Shown: in pieces, positions 24,955-32,550 of the stretch
Layout: each line of letters starts with the position of its first letter
Position numbering within the stretch: position 1 is the stretch's first letter
Origin: Kineosporia aurantiaca JCM 3230
GTDB lineage: Bacteria > Actinomycetota > Actinomycetes > Actinomycetales > Kineosporiaceae
Direction: 5' to 3'
NCBI GenBank assembly: GCA_000719025.1
Contig: JODP01000006.1
Coordinates: 1 to 64,000 of the forward strand
Length of the DNA: 64,000 bases
Notes under the pieces: generated by a model
The model's input: the letters and a program-made list of their open reading frames with translations, nothing else
Databases searched by the model: none
Told to the model about the DNA's origin: nothing
Program-made: the position numbers and the translations under genes

Positions 24955-25686
24955 ATGAAGGTGATCTTCGAGGGATGCCTGCCCATGTCCTACGTGCAGG
25001 CCTACGTTGAACCGGTCGACAGCGATGCGGATGTCACCCATGAGAATGCCCGCGCTGGTCAGGTCAACGGACTGCTTGGGGCGGCGGAGCCGCACGCGCT
25101 GATGCTGACCACCGGTGCGCACTCGGGTGACGTGGGATTCCGGCTGGTCGTGGCCGACGCGGCGCCGGAGTGGGAGGAGGTGGTCGAGGCCACCTTCATC
25201 CCGGACGGGCGCAGCGCCGTGGTGCCGTGGGGCGCTGACTCGCTCTGAGAATTCGATCTGCTGCCGGTGCCGCACCGGGTGCGCTACAGCGCCCGCGGCA
25301 TGGAGGAGGCGCACGACGCCGGACCGGTGGAGGAAGACGAGCCGTTGGTGGACCACTACGAGCTGGCGTTCTGGCCCGCCGAGCCCGCCCCCGATGCCAT
25401 CATTCGCCAGACCAGCTCCACCGCCCAGTACTGGCACAACACCTGCGATCCGGTGAAGGGACGCGCCCAGAAGATTCAGGGCCGTTGGGGCGACCATCCG
25501 CCCAGCGAGCGGCTGATCGATGTGCTCAGCGCCCGCTGGCTGGTCGAGCGCGATCGTGACCTGGCCGAGGAGCTGGGGGCAGCCCAGCCCGGGGTGCAGC
25601 GGGCCATGGTGCTCTGGGCGATCCGCCGTGCCTGCGAAGAAGCCGGTCTCGCCGAGCTGGACTGGGTCGGGGTGACTGAGCCATGA
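24955..25686 (+). pseudogene. conserved actinobacterial protein interrupted by one in-frame TGA
   Basis: A single frame runs from the ATG at 24955 to 25686 with one stop at 25246-25248. The first half ends ...VVPWGADSL and the second continues EFDLLPVPHRVRYSARGMEE, then YELAFWPAEPAPD and RQTSSTAQYWHN. The whole reads as one protein of about 243 residues, of a type common in Streptomyces-like genomes (RVRYxARGMD block followed by FWPAxPAPD), function unknown. Only the stop breaks it, so the mutation is recent, or the stop is read through. Confidence 0.75.
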
Positions 25687-25716
25687 CGGAACTGCCTAAC
25701 GGCTCGGACGTCCTAG

Positions 25717-25750
25717 AGGTAGATGGCATCTACCTAGATGTCATCTACCT
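25717..25750 (+). promoter_or_regulatory. two adjoining palindromic operators
   Basis: AGGTAGATG-G-CATCTACCT (25717-25735) is followed by TAGATG-T-CATCTA (25735-25747), giving two TAGATGNCATCTA sites whose centres are 15 bp apart. Nearby coding is decayed, but a dimeric repressor (PadR-, GntR- or TetR-like) probably bound here and controlled the broken gene that starts at 25763. Confidence 0.55.
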
Positions 25751-25762
25751 TCTGAGGTCATC

Positions 25763-26094
25763 GTGTTCGTGGGTCGCTGGGCCAAGTTGTCCCTGCTCTA
25801 CCGGCGCGTGGATCACGTCCGTGGCACCGGCTGGTGGAACTGCCAGTTCAACCCGGAGATCGATCTCGTCGGTGCGGATCGTGGTCCCATCGCCTCGCAG
25901 GTCTTCTTCTGCGGGCCGCTGAAGTGGCTCGGGCCCGCTTTCGACGGTCACGATCTGCGGTCGTTGCAGCAGGGGCGCGCATCGTGCCGGGCTGGACCGG
26001 GCTGGTGGTGGTCAGCCGCTCCGGTGCAGATCTGCCGGACGGCAACGCAGATGTCAGCTGGAGGCCGGAGGACGTCGTCGCCGCGTCGCGGTGA
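25763..26094 (+). pseudogene. frameshifted hypothetical gene
   Basis: From the GTG at 25763 the frame reads WAKLSLLYRRVDHVRGTGWW, FNPEIDLVGADRG and FCGPLKWLGPAFDGHDL. Around 25970 coding continues in the next frame as ARIVPGWTGLVVVSRSG and WRPEDVVAASR to the stop at 26094. The two parts read smoothly as one protein of about 110 residues. The family is not recognised. It directly follows the operator pair. Confidence 0.5.
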
Positions 26095-26168
26095 TCAAGC
26101 GAGCCTGATCGACTGCTTCCGGCTCGGAAAGAAGCGCTCGTAGAGTTCGCGCAGGGCCGGCGGTGTCG

Positions 26169-26378
26169 GAGCGGATCGGTTTGGCGAAGGGGCACCCCAC
26201 GGACCGGCAGATGGCTGACGCTCTCACGGTGGCCTTGGGGAGCCCGTCCAGTACCGGCCGTTGAGCGCGGACGGCTTCTGGACGCTGGGCTTCCCATGGG
26301 CGGAGGACCTGGGCAGCATGTTCCAGACCATCGCCGAATTCAACGCCACGAACCTGGCGCTGTGGCCGACTGAGGGTA
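26169..26378 (+). pseudogene. NmrA-family NAD(P)-binding protein, C-terminal fragment
   Basis: One frame gives HPTDRQMADALTVALG and, after a one-base shift near 26238, the next frame gives GEPVQYRPLSADGFWTLGFP and WAEDLGSMFQTIAEFNA. This matches the C-terminal half of NmrA/HSCARG-like dehydrogenase homologues (TDRxxAxxLxxALGxPVxYxP, then LGFPGAEDL). The N-terminal Rossmann half is absent. A decayed remnant. Confidence 0.65.
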
Positions 26379-26635
26379 CTGCGCATTGTTGCAGGTCAGG
26401 GGCTCTACGGATCCATTTTCCAGGTCGATGTGGATCCATTTGCAGATCAGGGACGGATCGGTTTACAAAGCGCGTACGGACCCGTTTGTAGATCTTCCCG
26501 ACGATTCTGTCGCCGACGTCCCGGGCATGCCGTGGCCGCCGGAGCGCTGCACGCCGAGCACCGGACAGCGAAGCCGAAGTCCTGCGCCGGGCGTATCTGA
26601 GCCGCGGCCAGCCCCAGCGGCGACTCGGTGGGCGT
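26379..26635. other. degenerate region with imperfect short repeats
   Basis: Between two pseudogenes. Around 26408-26495 the motif GGATCCATTT recurs imperfectly (GGATCCATTT twice, then GGATCGGTTT and GGACCCGTTT), each followed by a related purine-rich stretch. No gene is supported. Confidence 0.4.
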
Positions 26636-26948
26636 CCGGTTCTGCTGCAGTTGCCGCCCTTGCGGCGTGAGCGGCGTGCAGAGGTTGATGAGAGATCCTT
26701 CGGGGTCGCGGATCAGGACGAACAGGTTTCCCCCTGGGCATCATTGTCGGGGCCTGCACGATGGCGGTGTGGTTGTCGGCCGCTCGCGGTGGGTTGTCCG
26801 TCATGAAGGCGACCCGCTCCGGGCTGAGCGCGAATGTAGGGACGGGGTCACCAGCTCGACGCTCGACGAAGTCGTCTGTCAGGTACTTCGGGGTGGCGCC
26901 GATGAGGACCGCATAGAAGCTGTCCGGAAGGCTCGGGAACCCTGGCAC
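26636..26948 (-). pseudogene. frameshifted VOC/glyoxalase gene
   Basis: Read on the minus strand from 26948: FYAVLIGATPKYLTDDFVER, VPTFALSPERVAFMTDNPP, DNHTAIVQAPTMMPRG. A one-base shift near 26735 then gives GNLFVLIRDPEGSLINLCTP, the classic C-terminal VOC ending. Together they form one glyoxalase-like protein that is now out of frame, with the true N-terminus further upstream or missing. Confidence 0.65.
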
Positions 26949-27153
26949 GTCCTGATGGACTGGAAAAACTGCTCAGACAACACTCTTCGGTCGTCCTGGC
27001 GTTGGGCGCGAACTCTGGCCAGGCGGGGTGCTGGCCGACGTTGCCCGGGCCACTCGACCTCGCCGGCACCTGACCGGCGTCCGTGGTGATCACCGGGGAC
27101 CGTCACGAACATCTCCACGGACGCCGGTCCGGGCCGATGCCGGAGCCGCTCGG

Positions 27154-28929
27154 TCAGCCGACCGTGACCAGGCGCCAGTTGTTCCTGGTGCTGCCGTTGT
27201 CGGAGGACTGGATCGCCTGGATGCCCGGACTGCTGGTCCCGGCCGGCAGGGCGAGCACCTTGCCACTGTTGAGATTGCGGATCCGGTAGGACCCGTCGCT
27301 GTTGGCCACCAGGCTCCAGCGATGGTCGGCGGTCCCGTTGTCCCCCCACTGCAGGACGCGGGCGTTGTCGGCGCTCGACATGTTCTGCACACCCAGAACC
27401 TTGCCGCTGTGGGTGTTACGGAACTTGACCGCCGAGCCGTCCGTGACCTTGACCCAGTGATGATCGGCGGTGCCGGAGTCGCTCCATCCCACGGCCAGGC
27501 CGCCCTCGGAGGTGGACATGTTCTTCACCCCCAGGACCAGGCCGGTGCCCACGTTGACGAGCTTGTACGTTCCTGCGCTGGTGGTGTCGGTAGTGGCCTC
27601 GGTGGGAGTGCCGGTCGTAGCGCTGATCGCGGTCACGAATGTCATGGCGCTGCGGGCGGGAAGCGTGACGGTGAGCGTGCCGCCGGACATCTGCAGGGCG
27701 CTCTGGGAGGCGACGTTCCGGGTGGCGTCGGTGAGCCAGTTCGCGACGCTGCCCGACGTTGTGGTGTTGGCGAGGGTGAACTGCTGGCTGACCGGGGAGG
27801 TGTTCTTGTTGACGGCGACGATGACGACGTTCGTGTCGTTGCGGTACGCCGAGACGTACACGCCCGAAACAGGATTGGCCGTGGCGTCGATCCGCAAGTA
27901 ACCGGGGCGGACGAATCTGGCGAAGTGGGCCATGAGGGCGCCACGCTTGCTGATCTGGCCGTCCTCGCGCATGGGGCCGTAGCTGCGGCGCAAGTACCAC
28001 CAGGTGTAGGTCTGGAACTGGGCGTCCACCATCGCGTGATGGATGTGCTCACCGACATCCAGCGCTTCGGGCCACGCGTCGCCCGAGTTGGTGTTGCTGT
28101 TGGGGTAATAGACCTCGGTCATCCACAGTTCCTTGCCCGCGCCCTTCTGCGTGAAGAGGGGGTAGGGGAAGTTGCTGTACGGCGTGCCGTACAGGTGGGC
28201 TCCGATGATGTCCACGTTCGCCAGCGCCGCGGTGTCGTTCAGGATCGGGTCGGACATCGACTTGACGTACTGGAAGGACTCCGGCGCGATGACCTTGGTG
28301 CTGATCGAGCCGGCGTTCTCGCGCAGGAACCGGGTGATCTCGGCGCTGGTCCACCAGGTCCAGTCCTGGGCGAAGTCCGGCTCGTTCTGGATCGAGATCG
28401 CGTAGAGGTTCACCCCGTTCTGGCGCATGTAGGTGGTGAAGTCGTTCAGGTGCTGGGCGTAGGCGGCGTACGAGCTGGTCTTGAGCCGCCGGGCGTTGGT
28501 CTGGCTCCCGCGGGTGAAGGTCTCGGTCATGCTGGCCGGGGGGTTCCACGGCGAGGCGAAGACGATCGCCCCGAGGGCGACCGCGCGCTGGGCCGTGGCC
28601 AGGTCGCGGCTCCAGTCGGACTTGTTCTCGCCCACCGGGATTCTCAGCACGGAGAAGCCGAGATGTCCTTCACCGGAGCCGAAGGCCGTTTCCCGCTGGG
28701 CGGAGGTCAGGTCTCCGACCCAGGCCGCGTGACTCATGGCGCCGAAACCCCGGATCGTCTGCCGGCGCGCTGACGGATTGATGGCGGCCGGGGCGGCCGA
28801 CGCCGGGTTCGCGCCCAGGACCAGCGCCGCGCCTCCGAGCACCGGAACGGCCCCCAGCGTGCCCAGGAGCGCTCTGCGGCTGAGCAACCGCCGCGTCGTG
28901 CGAGAGGGCTGGTTCTGGTCGTGCGTCAT
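27154..28929 (-). CDS. secreted GH30 glucuronoxylanase with ricin-type lectin domain
   Basis: 591 residues after AGGAAGG. The N-terminus has a Tat-like signal (SRRALLG) with cleavage near residue 46. Residues 47-440 form a GH30 subfamily-8-like domain: RQTIRGFGAMSHAAW, acid/base E183 in SIQNEPDF and nucleophile E272 in WMTEVYYP. A beta-sandwich side domain follows. Residues 460-590 are a ricin B-like lectin (GTGLVLGVKNMST and HSGKVLGVQNMSS repeats). Such enzymes cut the xylan backbone next to glucuronic-acid branches. It lies 114 bp downstream of the GH10/GH62 gene on the same strand, past a hairpin, so it probably has its own promoter but a shared purpose. Confidence 0.93.
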   Translation of the reverse strand: MTHDQNQPSRTTRRLLSRRALLGTLGAVPVLGGAALVLGANPASAAPAAINPSARRQTIRGFGAMSHAAWVGDLTSAQRETAFGSGEGHLGFSVLRIPVGENKSDWSRDLATAQRAVALGAIVFASPWNPPASMTETFTRGSQTNARRLKTSSYAAYAQHLNDFTTYMRQNGVNLYAISIQNEPDFAQDWTWWTSAEITRFLRENAGSISTKVIAPESFQYVKSMSDPILNDTAALANVDIIGAHLYGTPYSNFPYPLFTQKGAGKELWMTEVYYPNSNTNSGDAWPEALDVGEHIHHAMVDAQFQTYTWWYLRRSYGPMREDGQISKRGALMAHFARFVRPGYLRIDATANPVSGVYVSAYRNDTNVVIVAVNKNTSPVSQQFTLANTTTSGSVANWLTDATRNVASQSALQMSGGTLTVTLPARSAMTFVTAISATTGTPTEATTDTTSAGTYKLVNVGTGLVLGVKNMSTSEGGLAVGWSDSGTADHHWVKVTDGSAVKFRNTHSGKVLGVQNMSSADNARVLQWGDNGTADHRWSLVANSDGSYRIRNLNSGKVLALPAGTSSPGIQAIQSSDNGSTRNNWRLVTVG

Positions 28930-29008
28930 GGTGTTGCCTTCCTGGCGTGCGGGTTTTGAGGGAGCCTTCGGGGGCGTCAGGCCAGTTGGCCGCCCAGAGG
29001 CGGGTGCA

Positions 29009-29030
29009 GGCCCGGCCCGCAGGCCGGGCC
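29009..29030 (-). terminator. hairpin after the GH10-GH62 gene
   Basis: GGCCCGGCC and GGCCGGGCC form a perfect 9-bp stem with loop CGCA, just 14 bases past the stop of the upstream xylanase gene (read on the minus strand). It would reduce read-through into the GH30 gene. Confidence 0.8.
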
Positions 29031-29043
29031 CGCACTCACGAGG

Positions 29044-31599
29044 TCAGCGCTGCAGGGTCAGCAGACCCGGCCGGTACGGCAGGAGGCCGTAGTCGCCGCC
29101 GGAGCTGGGAGAGCGCCCCTGGTAGAGCATCTGCAGGTGGCACGGGTCGACCGTCATGCTCTGGTCGGCGCTGGCGCGGATCAGCTCACCGTGGCTGATG
29201 TCGTTGGTCCAGGTGGCACCGCTGTTAGCCTTGCCGGCAAAGGGTTTGCCCTCGGTCGCGGCCTGCGGGGTCCAGGTCCCGCCCAGGCTGGAGGCCGTGA
29301 ACGAGCGGAAGTAGCGGCCGTTGGACCCGATCGCCTCGACGATCATGAGGTACTGGTTCTGTCCCTGCACCTTGTAGACCTGCGGGGCCTCGAACAGATT
29401 GTTCGTGCTGTCGCTCAGGACCACCGTCGAGGCCGAACCGAAACTGCCCGGGAAGTTCCCGATCGGCATGCTCGCCCGGTAGATCTTGCCGTTGTCCCCG
29501 GCGAAGAACAGGTACATGTTCGTGCCGTCCCCGATCAGGGTCTGGTCGATCGGCCCGGTGCTGGAACCGGTGATGTTCCCGGTGAAGAGCGTCTGGGCCG
29601 CCGACCAGCCGTTGGCGTTGGTGGGATCGGAGGAGGTCCGGTAGGAGAACTTCGCCGGGCCCCACTGGTAGGCCAGCACCCAGATGTTCTTGGGGGCGAA
29701 GTAGAACAGCGACGGCGCAACGGCGGCCGAGGTCATCGTGTTCTGGCTGGCGCCGGCGAGGTCGGACCAGTTGGTGATCGGCCCGAAGTTCATCGACCCC
29801 CAGGTGGACTTGGTGTCGTGCGTCGTGGCGTAGACCAGCTGACGACCGTTGTAGGGGGCGGTGGTGAAGTCCTTGAGCGAGACCCAGCCGGACTTCGGCG
29901 TGGCCAGCGCGCCGGTCGAGCTCCAGCGGTACGTCGAGGGCAGCGTGCACGCCGCCGCGGGCGAGGCGGTGGCGGATGCGGTGGATGTGGCGGCGGGCGT
30001 GACGGCGCTGGAGGAGCCGACCTTGACCAGCTTCCACTGCTGGTTGGTGCCGTTCGCGTCGGTGTACTGGACGACGTTGCCGCCGTCGGCGGTGGCGGCC
30101 CCCTGGACCTCCACGGCCTTGGCGCTGTTGCGGTTGATCAGCTGGATGTAGCCGTCGATGCTCTGGAGGGTGAACTGCTGGTTGGCCCCGTTGTGATCGG
30201 CCCACTGCACGATCGCCCCGCCGTTGGCGGTGGATGCGTTGGAGACATCCAGAACCTTGCCCGACAGGCGGGATTTGAGCCGGTAGGCACCGTTGCCGGA
30301 GTCGAGGAACTGCCACTGCTGCTGGGTGCCGTCGTTGCGCGTCCACTGCGTGATGCGCGCACCGTCGGTGGTGGCCAGGTTGTAGACGTCCAGGGCCTTA
30401 CCGCTGTTGCGGTTGAGCAGGACGTACGCTGCGTTCACGTCCACCGGCGCGCTCGTGCCGCCACCACTGGTGCCCCCGCCCGTACTGCCCCCGGTACTGC
30501 CGCCTCCCGTGCTGGCACCGGTGTTCAGTGCGGTGAGCACCGAGGTGTAGGCCGCCTTCTTGTTCCCGGAATTGTCAAACAGCAGCGGGTTCTCGCCGGT
30601 CCGCCAGGAGTCGCTGTCCCGGATGCCCCACACGGTGATCCCGGTGCACCGGGACACGGCCAGGCAGGCCTTGGTCACGCCTGCGTAGATGTTGCTCTGA
30701 TTAGCGCCCTGGGCGACGTCGAGTTCGGTGATCTGGACGTCCACCCCGGCGTCGGCGAACCGCTGCAGGTTCGCCTGGTAGTCGCTGGGGATGCCGGTGC
30801 CCAGGTGTGACTGAAAACCGACGCAGTCGATCGGTACCCCGCGGGCCTTGAAGTCCTTGACCATGTTCAGGACGGCCGTGGACTTCGCGTTGATGCCGTC
30901 GGTGTTGTAGTCGTTGTAGCAGAGCTTCGCGGCCGGGTCGGCGGCCCGGGCCGCCCGGAACGCAGCCTCGATCCAGTCGTTACCGGTGCGCTGGAGGTTC
31001 GAGTCGCGCCGGGCTCCGCTGCCCCCGTCGGCGAAGGCCTCGTTGACCACGTCCCAGGCGTAGATCTTGCCCTTGTAGTGGGTGGCGACCTGGGTCACGT
31101 GGTTGATGGCGGCGCTGCGCAGCGCACTACCGGACAGCGCCTGCGCCCAGGCGGGTTGCTGGGCGTGCCAGAGCAGGGCGTGGCCACGGACCTTGGCGCC
31201 CATCGAGATGCCCTGATTCAGGATCCGGTCGCCCTGCGTGTAGGTGAAGGTGCCGCGGGACGGCTCGGTAGCGTCCCACTTCATCTCGTTCTCCGGGGTG
31301 ACCGCGGTGAACTCGGTGCGCAGGATGCGGCTGTAGGTCGCGTCGCCGAGCCGCCCGGCCGCGATGGCCGCGCCGAAGTAGCGGTTCTTGCCGGCCGCGG
31401 CCGCGCCGAGCGTTGTGGCAGCGGTGGTGGCGTCGGCGGTGGTGACCGGGGCGACGTTGTTGACGGCGTTGGCGGACAGCGCGGTCACGGCGGTCACGAG
31501 CCCGACCGTGCCGACGACGGCGGCGGCCGCCGCTGCGATCGGGGCCCGCCAGCGGCGGTTCCTGCGTGAAGATCTGCCGGGTGAGGTGGGGATGGACAT
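29044..31599 (-). CDS. trimodular xylanase: GH10 - CBM13 - GH62 arabinofuranosidase
   Basis: 851 residues from the ATG at 31599 (AGAGG nine bases upstream). The signal peptide covers residues 1-45. GH10 domain about 65-360: acid/base E187 in WDVVNEAF and nucleophile E292 in ITELDVA. A Ser/Gly/Thr linker precedes a ricin-type CBM13 of three repeats (YVLLNRNSGKALDVYN, LKSRLSGKVLDVSN, LINRNSAKAVEVQG). A second linker leads to a GH62 domain (CTLPSTYRWSSTGAL, VSLKDFTT, PIDQTLIGDG, LFEAPQVYKV). One chain can therefore cut the xylan backbone and remove arabinose side groups. It should work on arabinoxylan together with the GH30 enzyme. Confidence 0.94.
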   Translation of the reverse strand: MSIPTSPGRSSRRNRRWRAPIAAAAAAVVGTVGLVTAVTALSANAVNNVAPVTTADATTAATTLGAAAAGKNRYFGAAIAAGRLGDATYSRILRTEFTAVTPENEMKWDATEPSRGTFTYTQGDRILNQGISMGAKVRGHALLWHAQQPAWAQALSGSALRSAAINHVTQVATHYKGKIYAWDVVNEAFADGGSGARRDSNLQRTGNDWIEAAFRAARAADPAAKLCYNDYNTDGINAKSTAVLNMVKDFKARGVPIDCVGFQSHLGTGIPSDYQANLQRFADAGVDVQITELDVAQGANQSNIYAGVTKACLAVSRCTGITVWGIRDSDSWRTGENPLLFDNSGNKKAAYTSVLTALNTGASTGGGSTGGSTGGGTSGGGTSAPVDVNAAYVLLNRNSGKALDVYNLATTDGARITQWTRNDGTQQQWQFLDSGNGAYRLKSRLSGKVLDVSNASTANGGAIVQWADHNGANQQFTLQSIDGYIQLINRNSAKAVEVQGAATADGGNVVQYTDANGTNQQWKLVKVGSSSAVTPAATSTASATASPAAACTLPSTYRWSSTGALATPKSGWVSLKDFTTAPYNGRQLVYATTHDTKSTWGSMNFGPITNWSDLAGASQNTMTSAAVAPSLFYFAPKNIWVLAYQWGPAKFSYRTSSDPTNANGWSAAQTLFTGNITGSSTGPIDQTLIGDGTNMYLFFAGDNGKIYRASMPIGNFPGSFGSASTVVLSDSTNNLFEAPQVYKVQGQNQYLMIVEAIGSNGRYFRSFTASSLGGTWTPQAATEGKPFAGKANSGATWTNDISHGELIRASADQSMTVDPCHLQMLYQGRSPSSGGDYGLLPYRPGLLTLQR

Positions 31600-31949
31600 G
31601 GATCGGTACCTCTCGAAAGTTGGCCGGCACGACGGCGGCCAGAGGGAGTGGACTGATCGTGTGCAGGGTCGGTGCACCCGGGTGTTGAGCGGGGTCGGGG
31701 GCGAATGGGGCTGTCGGCGCACGGTTGCGGGCGGCATCGGGGGCCCTCTGGCGGTGCAGAGCCCGGTCGCAACCGGCCGCCTTCGGCCGGGGCGATCAGG
31801 CCGCTGTTGCTGCGGCAGCGCGGCTGCTGAAGCCATCCGCAGAACGGGCCGGGACGCCGTCACTCCTCTGATGGCTGCCCGTGCTTCACGGGGGCAGGCA
31901 TCGACGGACATCACAGGCACTCCTGGCGGACGCTGGGGGCGGCGAATCA

Positions 31950-31959
31950 TTAACGTTAA
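31950..31959. promoter_or_regulatory. TTAACGTTAA palindrome, putative LacI-type operator
   Basis: A perfect 10-bp palindrome about 350 bp upstream of the xylanase start, in a high-GC background where it stands out. LacI-family sugar repressors of actinobacteria often bind palindromes centred on CG. No LacI gene is present in the window. Inference only. Confidence 0.4.
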
Positions 31960-32290
31960 AACCGCCGAATGAAAGGCATGGGCCGGGAAAAGAGGTGGGT
32001 CGCACCCGGCTCCGGATGGCGATTCGGGATCCTGCCAGAGGGTTTCCGGCAAATCAAGGACGACCGCTGCGCCCACGCTTCTCACGGACGTTTGCGCTGT
32101 TCAGGGCCTCGGTGGTCAGCTCGTCGGCTGAAAGATTCCGCAATTGCCCACCGCCCAAGAATGGTCTTGAAAGGAGGCGCGACTATGCGTGGGACGGCTA
32201 TATAACAACTTTTCTGCAGAGATTTTCCGGACTTTTCGCCGCCCGGTGAAACCTGGTCTTGCCCTTTATTTGAGCATATTTTAGTGATGG

Positions 32291-32333
32291 AACATCGTCG
32301 TCGACCCGGCCATTTTTTGCGGCCGGCGATGTT
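32291..32333 (+). promoter_or_regulatory. two-part hairpin upstream of the sigma gene
   Basis: Outer arms AACATCG / CGATGTT and inner arms CCGGCC / GGCCGG with a T-rich loop. It may be a terminator blocking read-through, or part of the leader of the sigma gene, whose start lies 218 bp downstream. Confidence 0.5.
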
Positions 32334-32550
32334 CGGGAAAACATAGCCGGTTCTTGTTATCCGGACCGGCCCGGAATGGTCGCACCGGACCGCTGCTCCC
32401 GCCTGGACCGGGCGCGCCTTGACGGGGCGAGCGCTCTCGTTCAGAGTCGAGCCATGTTCGTCCCGCCGCCCGGATCCGGGGATCGCGATCCCGGGTGCTG
32501 CCGGTCGACGGCCGCCCGTCCCGGCCCCTGCGCCTGAGCGCGAGGTGCCG

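Larger units (their letters stand above)
31600..32550. other. long divergent intergenic region of the xylan locus
   Basis: About 950 bases separate the xylanase ATG (minus) from the sigma-fusion ATG (plus). No gene is convincing. It holds a TTAACGTTAA palindrome (31950), an AT-rich patch (about 32195-32290) and a hairpin at 32291-32333. Such length suggests complex control of both sides. Confidence 0.55.

Noticed and set aside
27028..28773. 581-aa open frame antisense to the GH30 gene
   Set aside because: Val/Gly/His-rich composition is the mirror of the well-supported GH30 gene.
29137..30810. 557-aa open frame antisense to the GH10-GH62 gene
   Set aside because: Mirror of a gene with clear catalytic motifs; no domains of its own.
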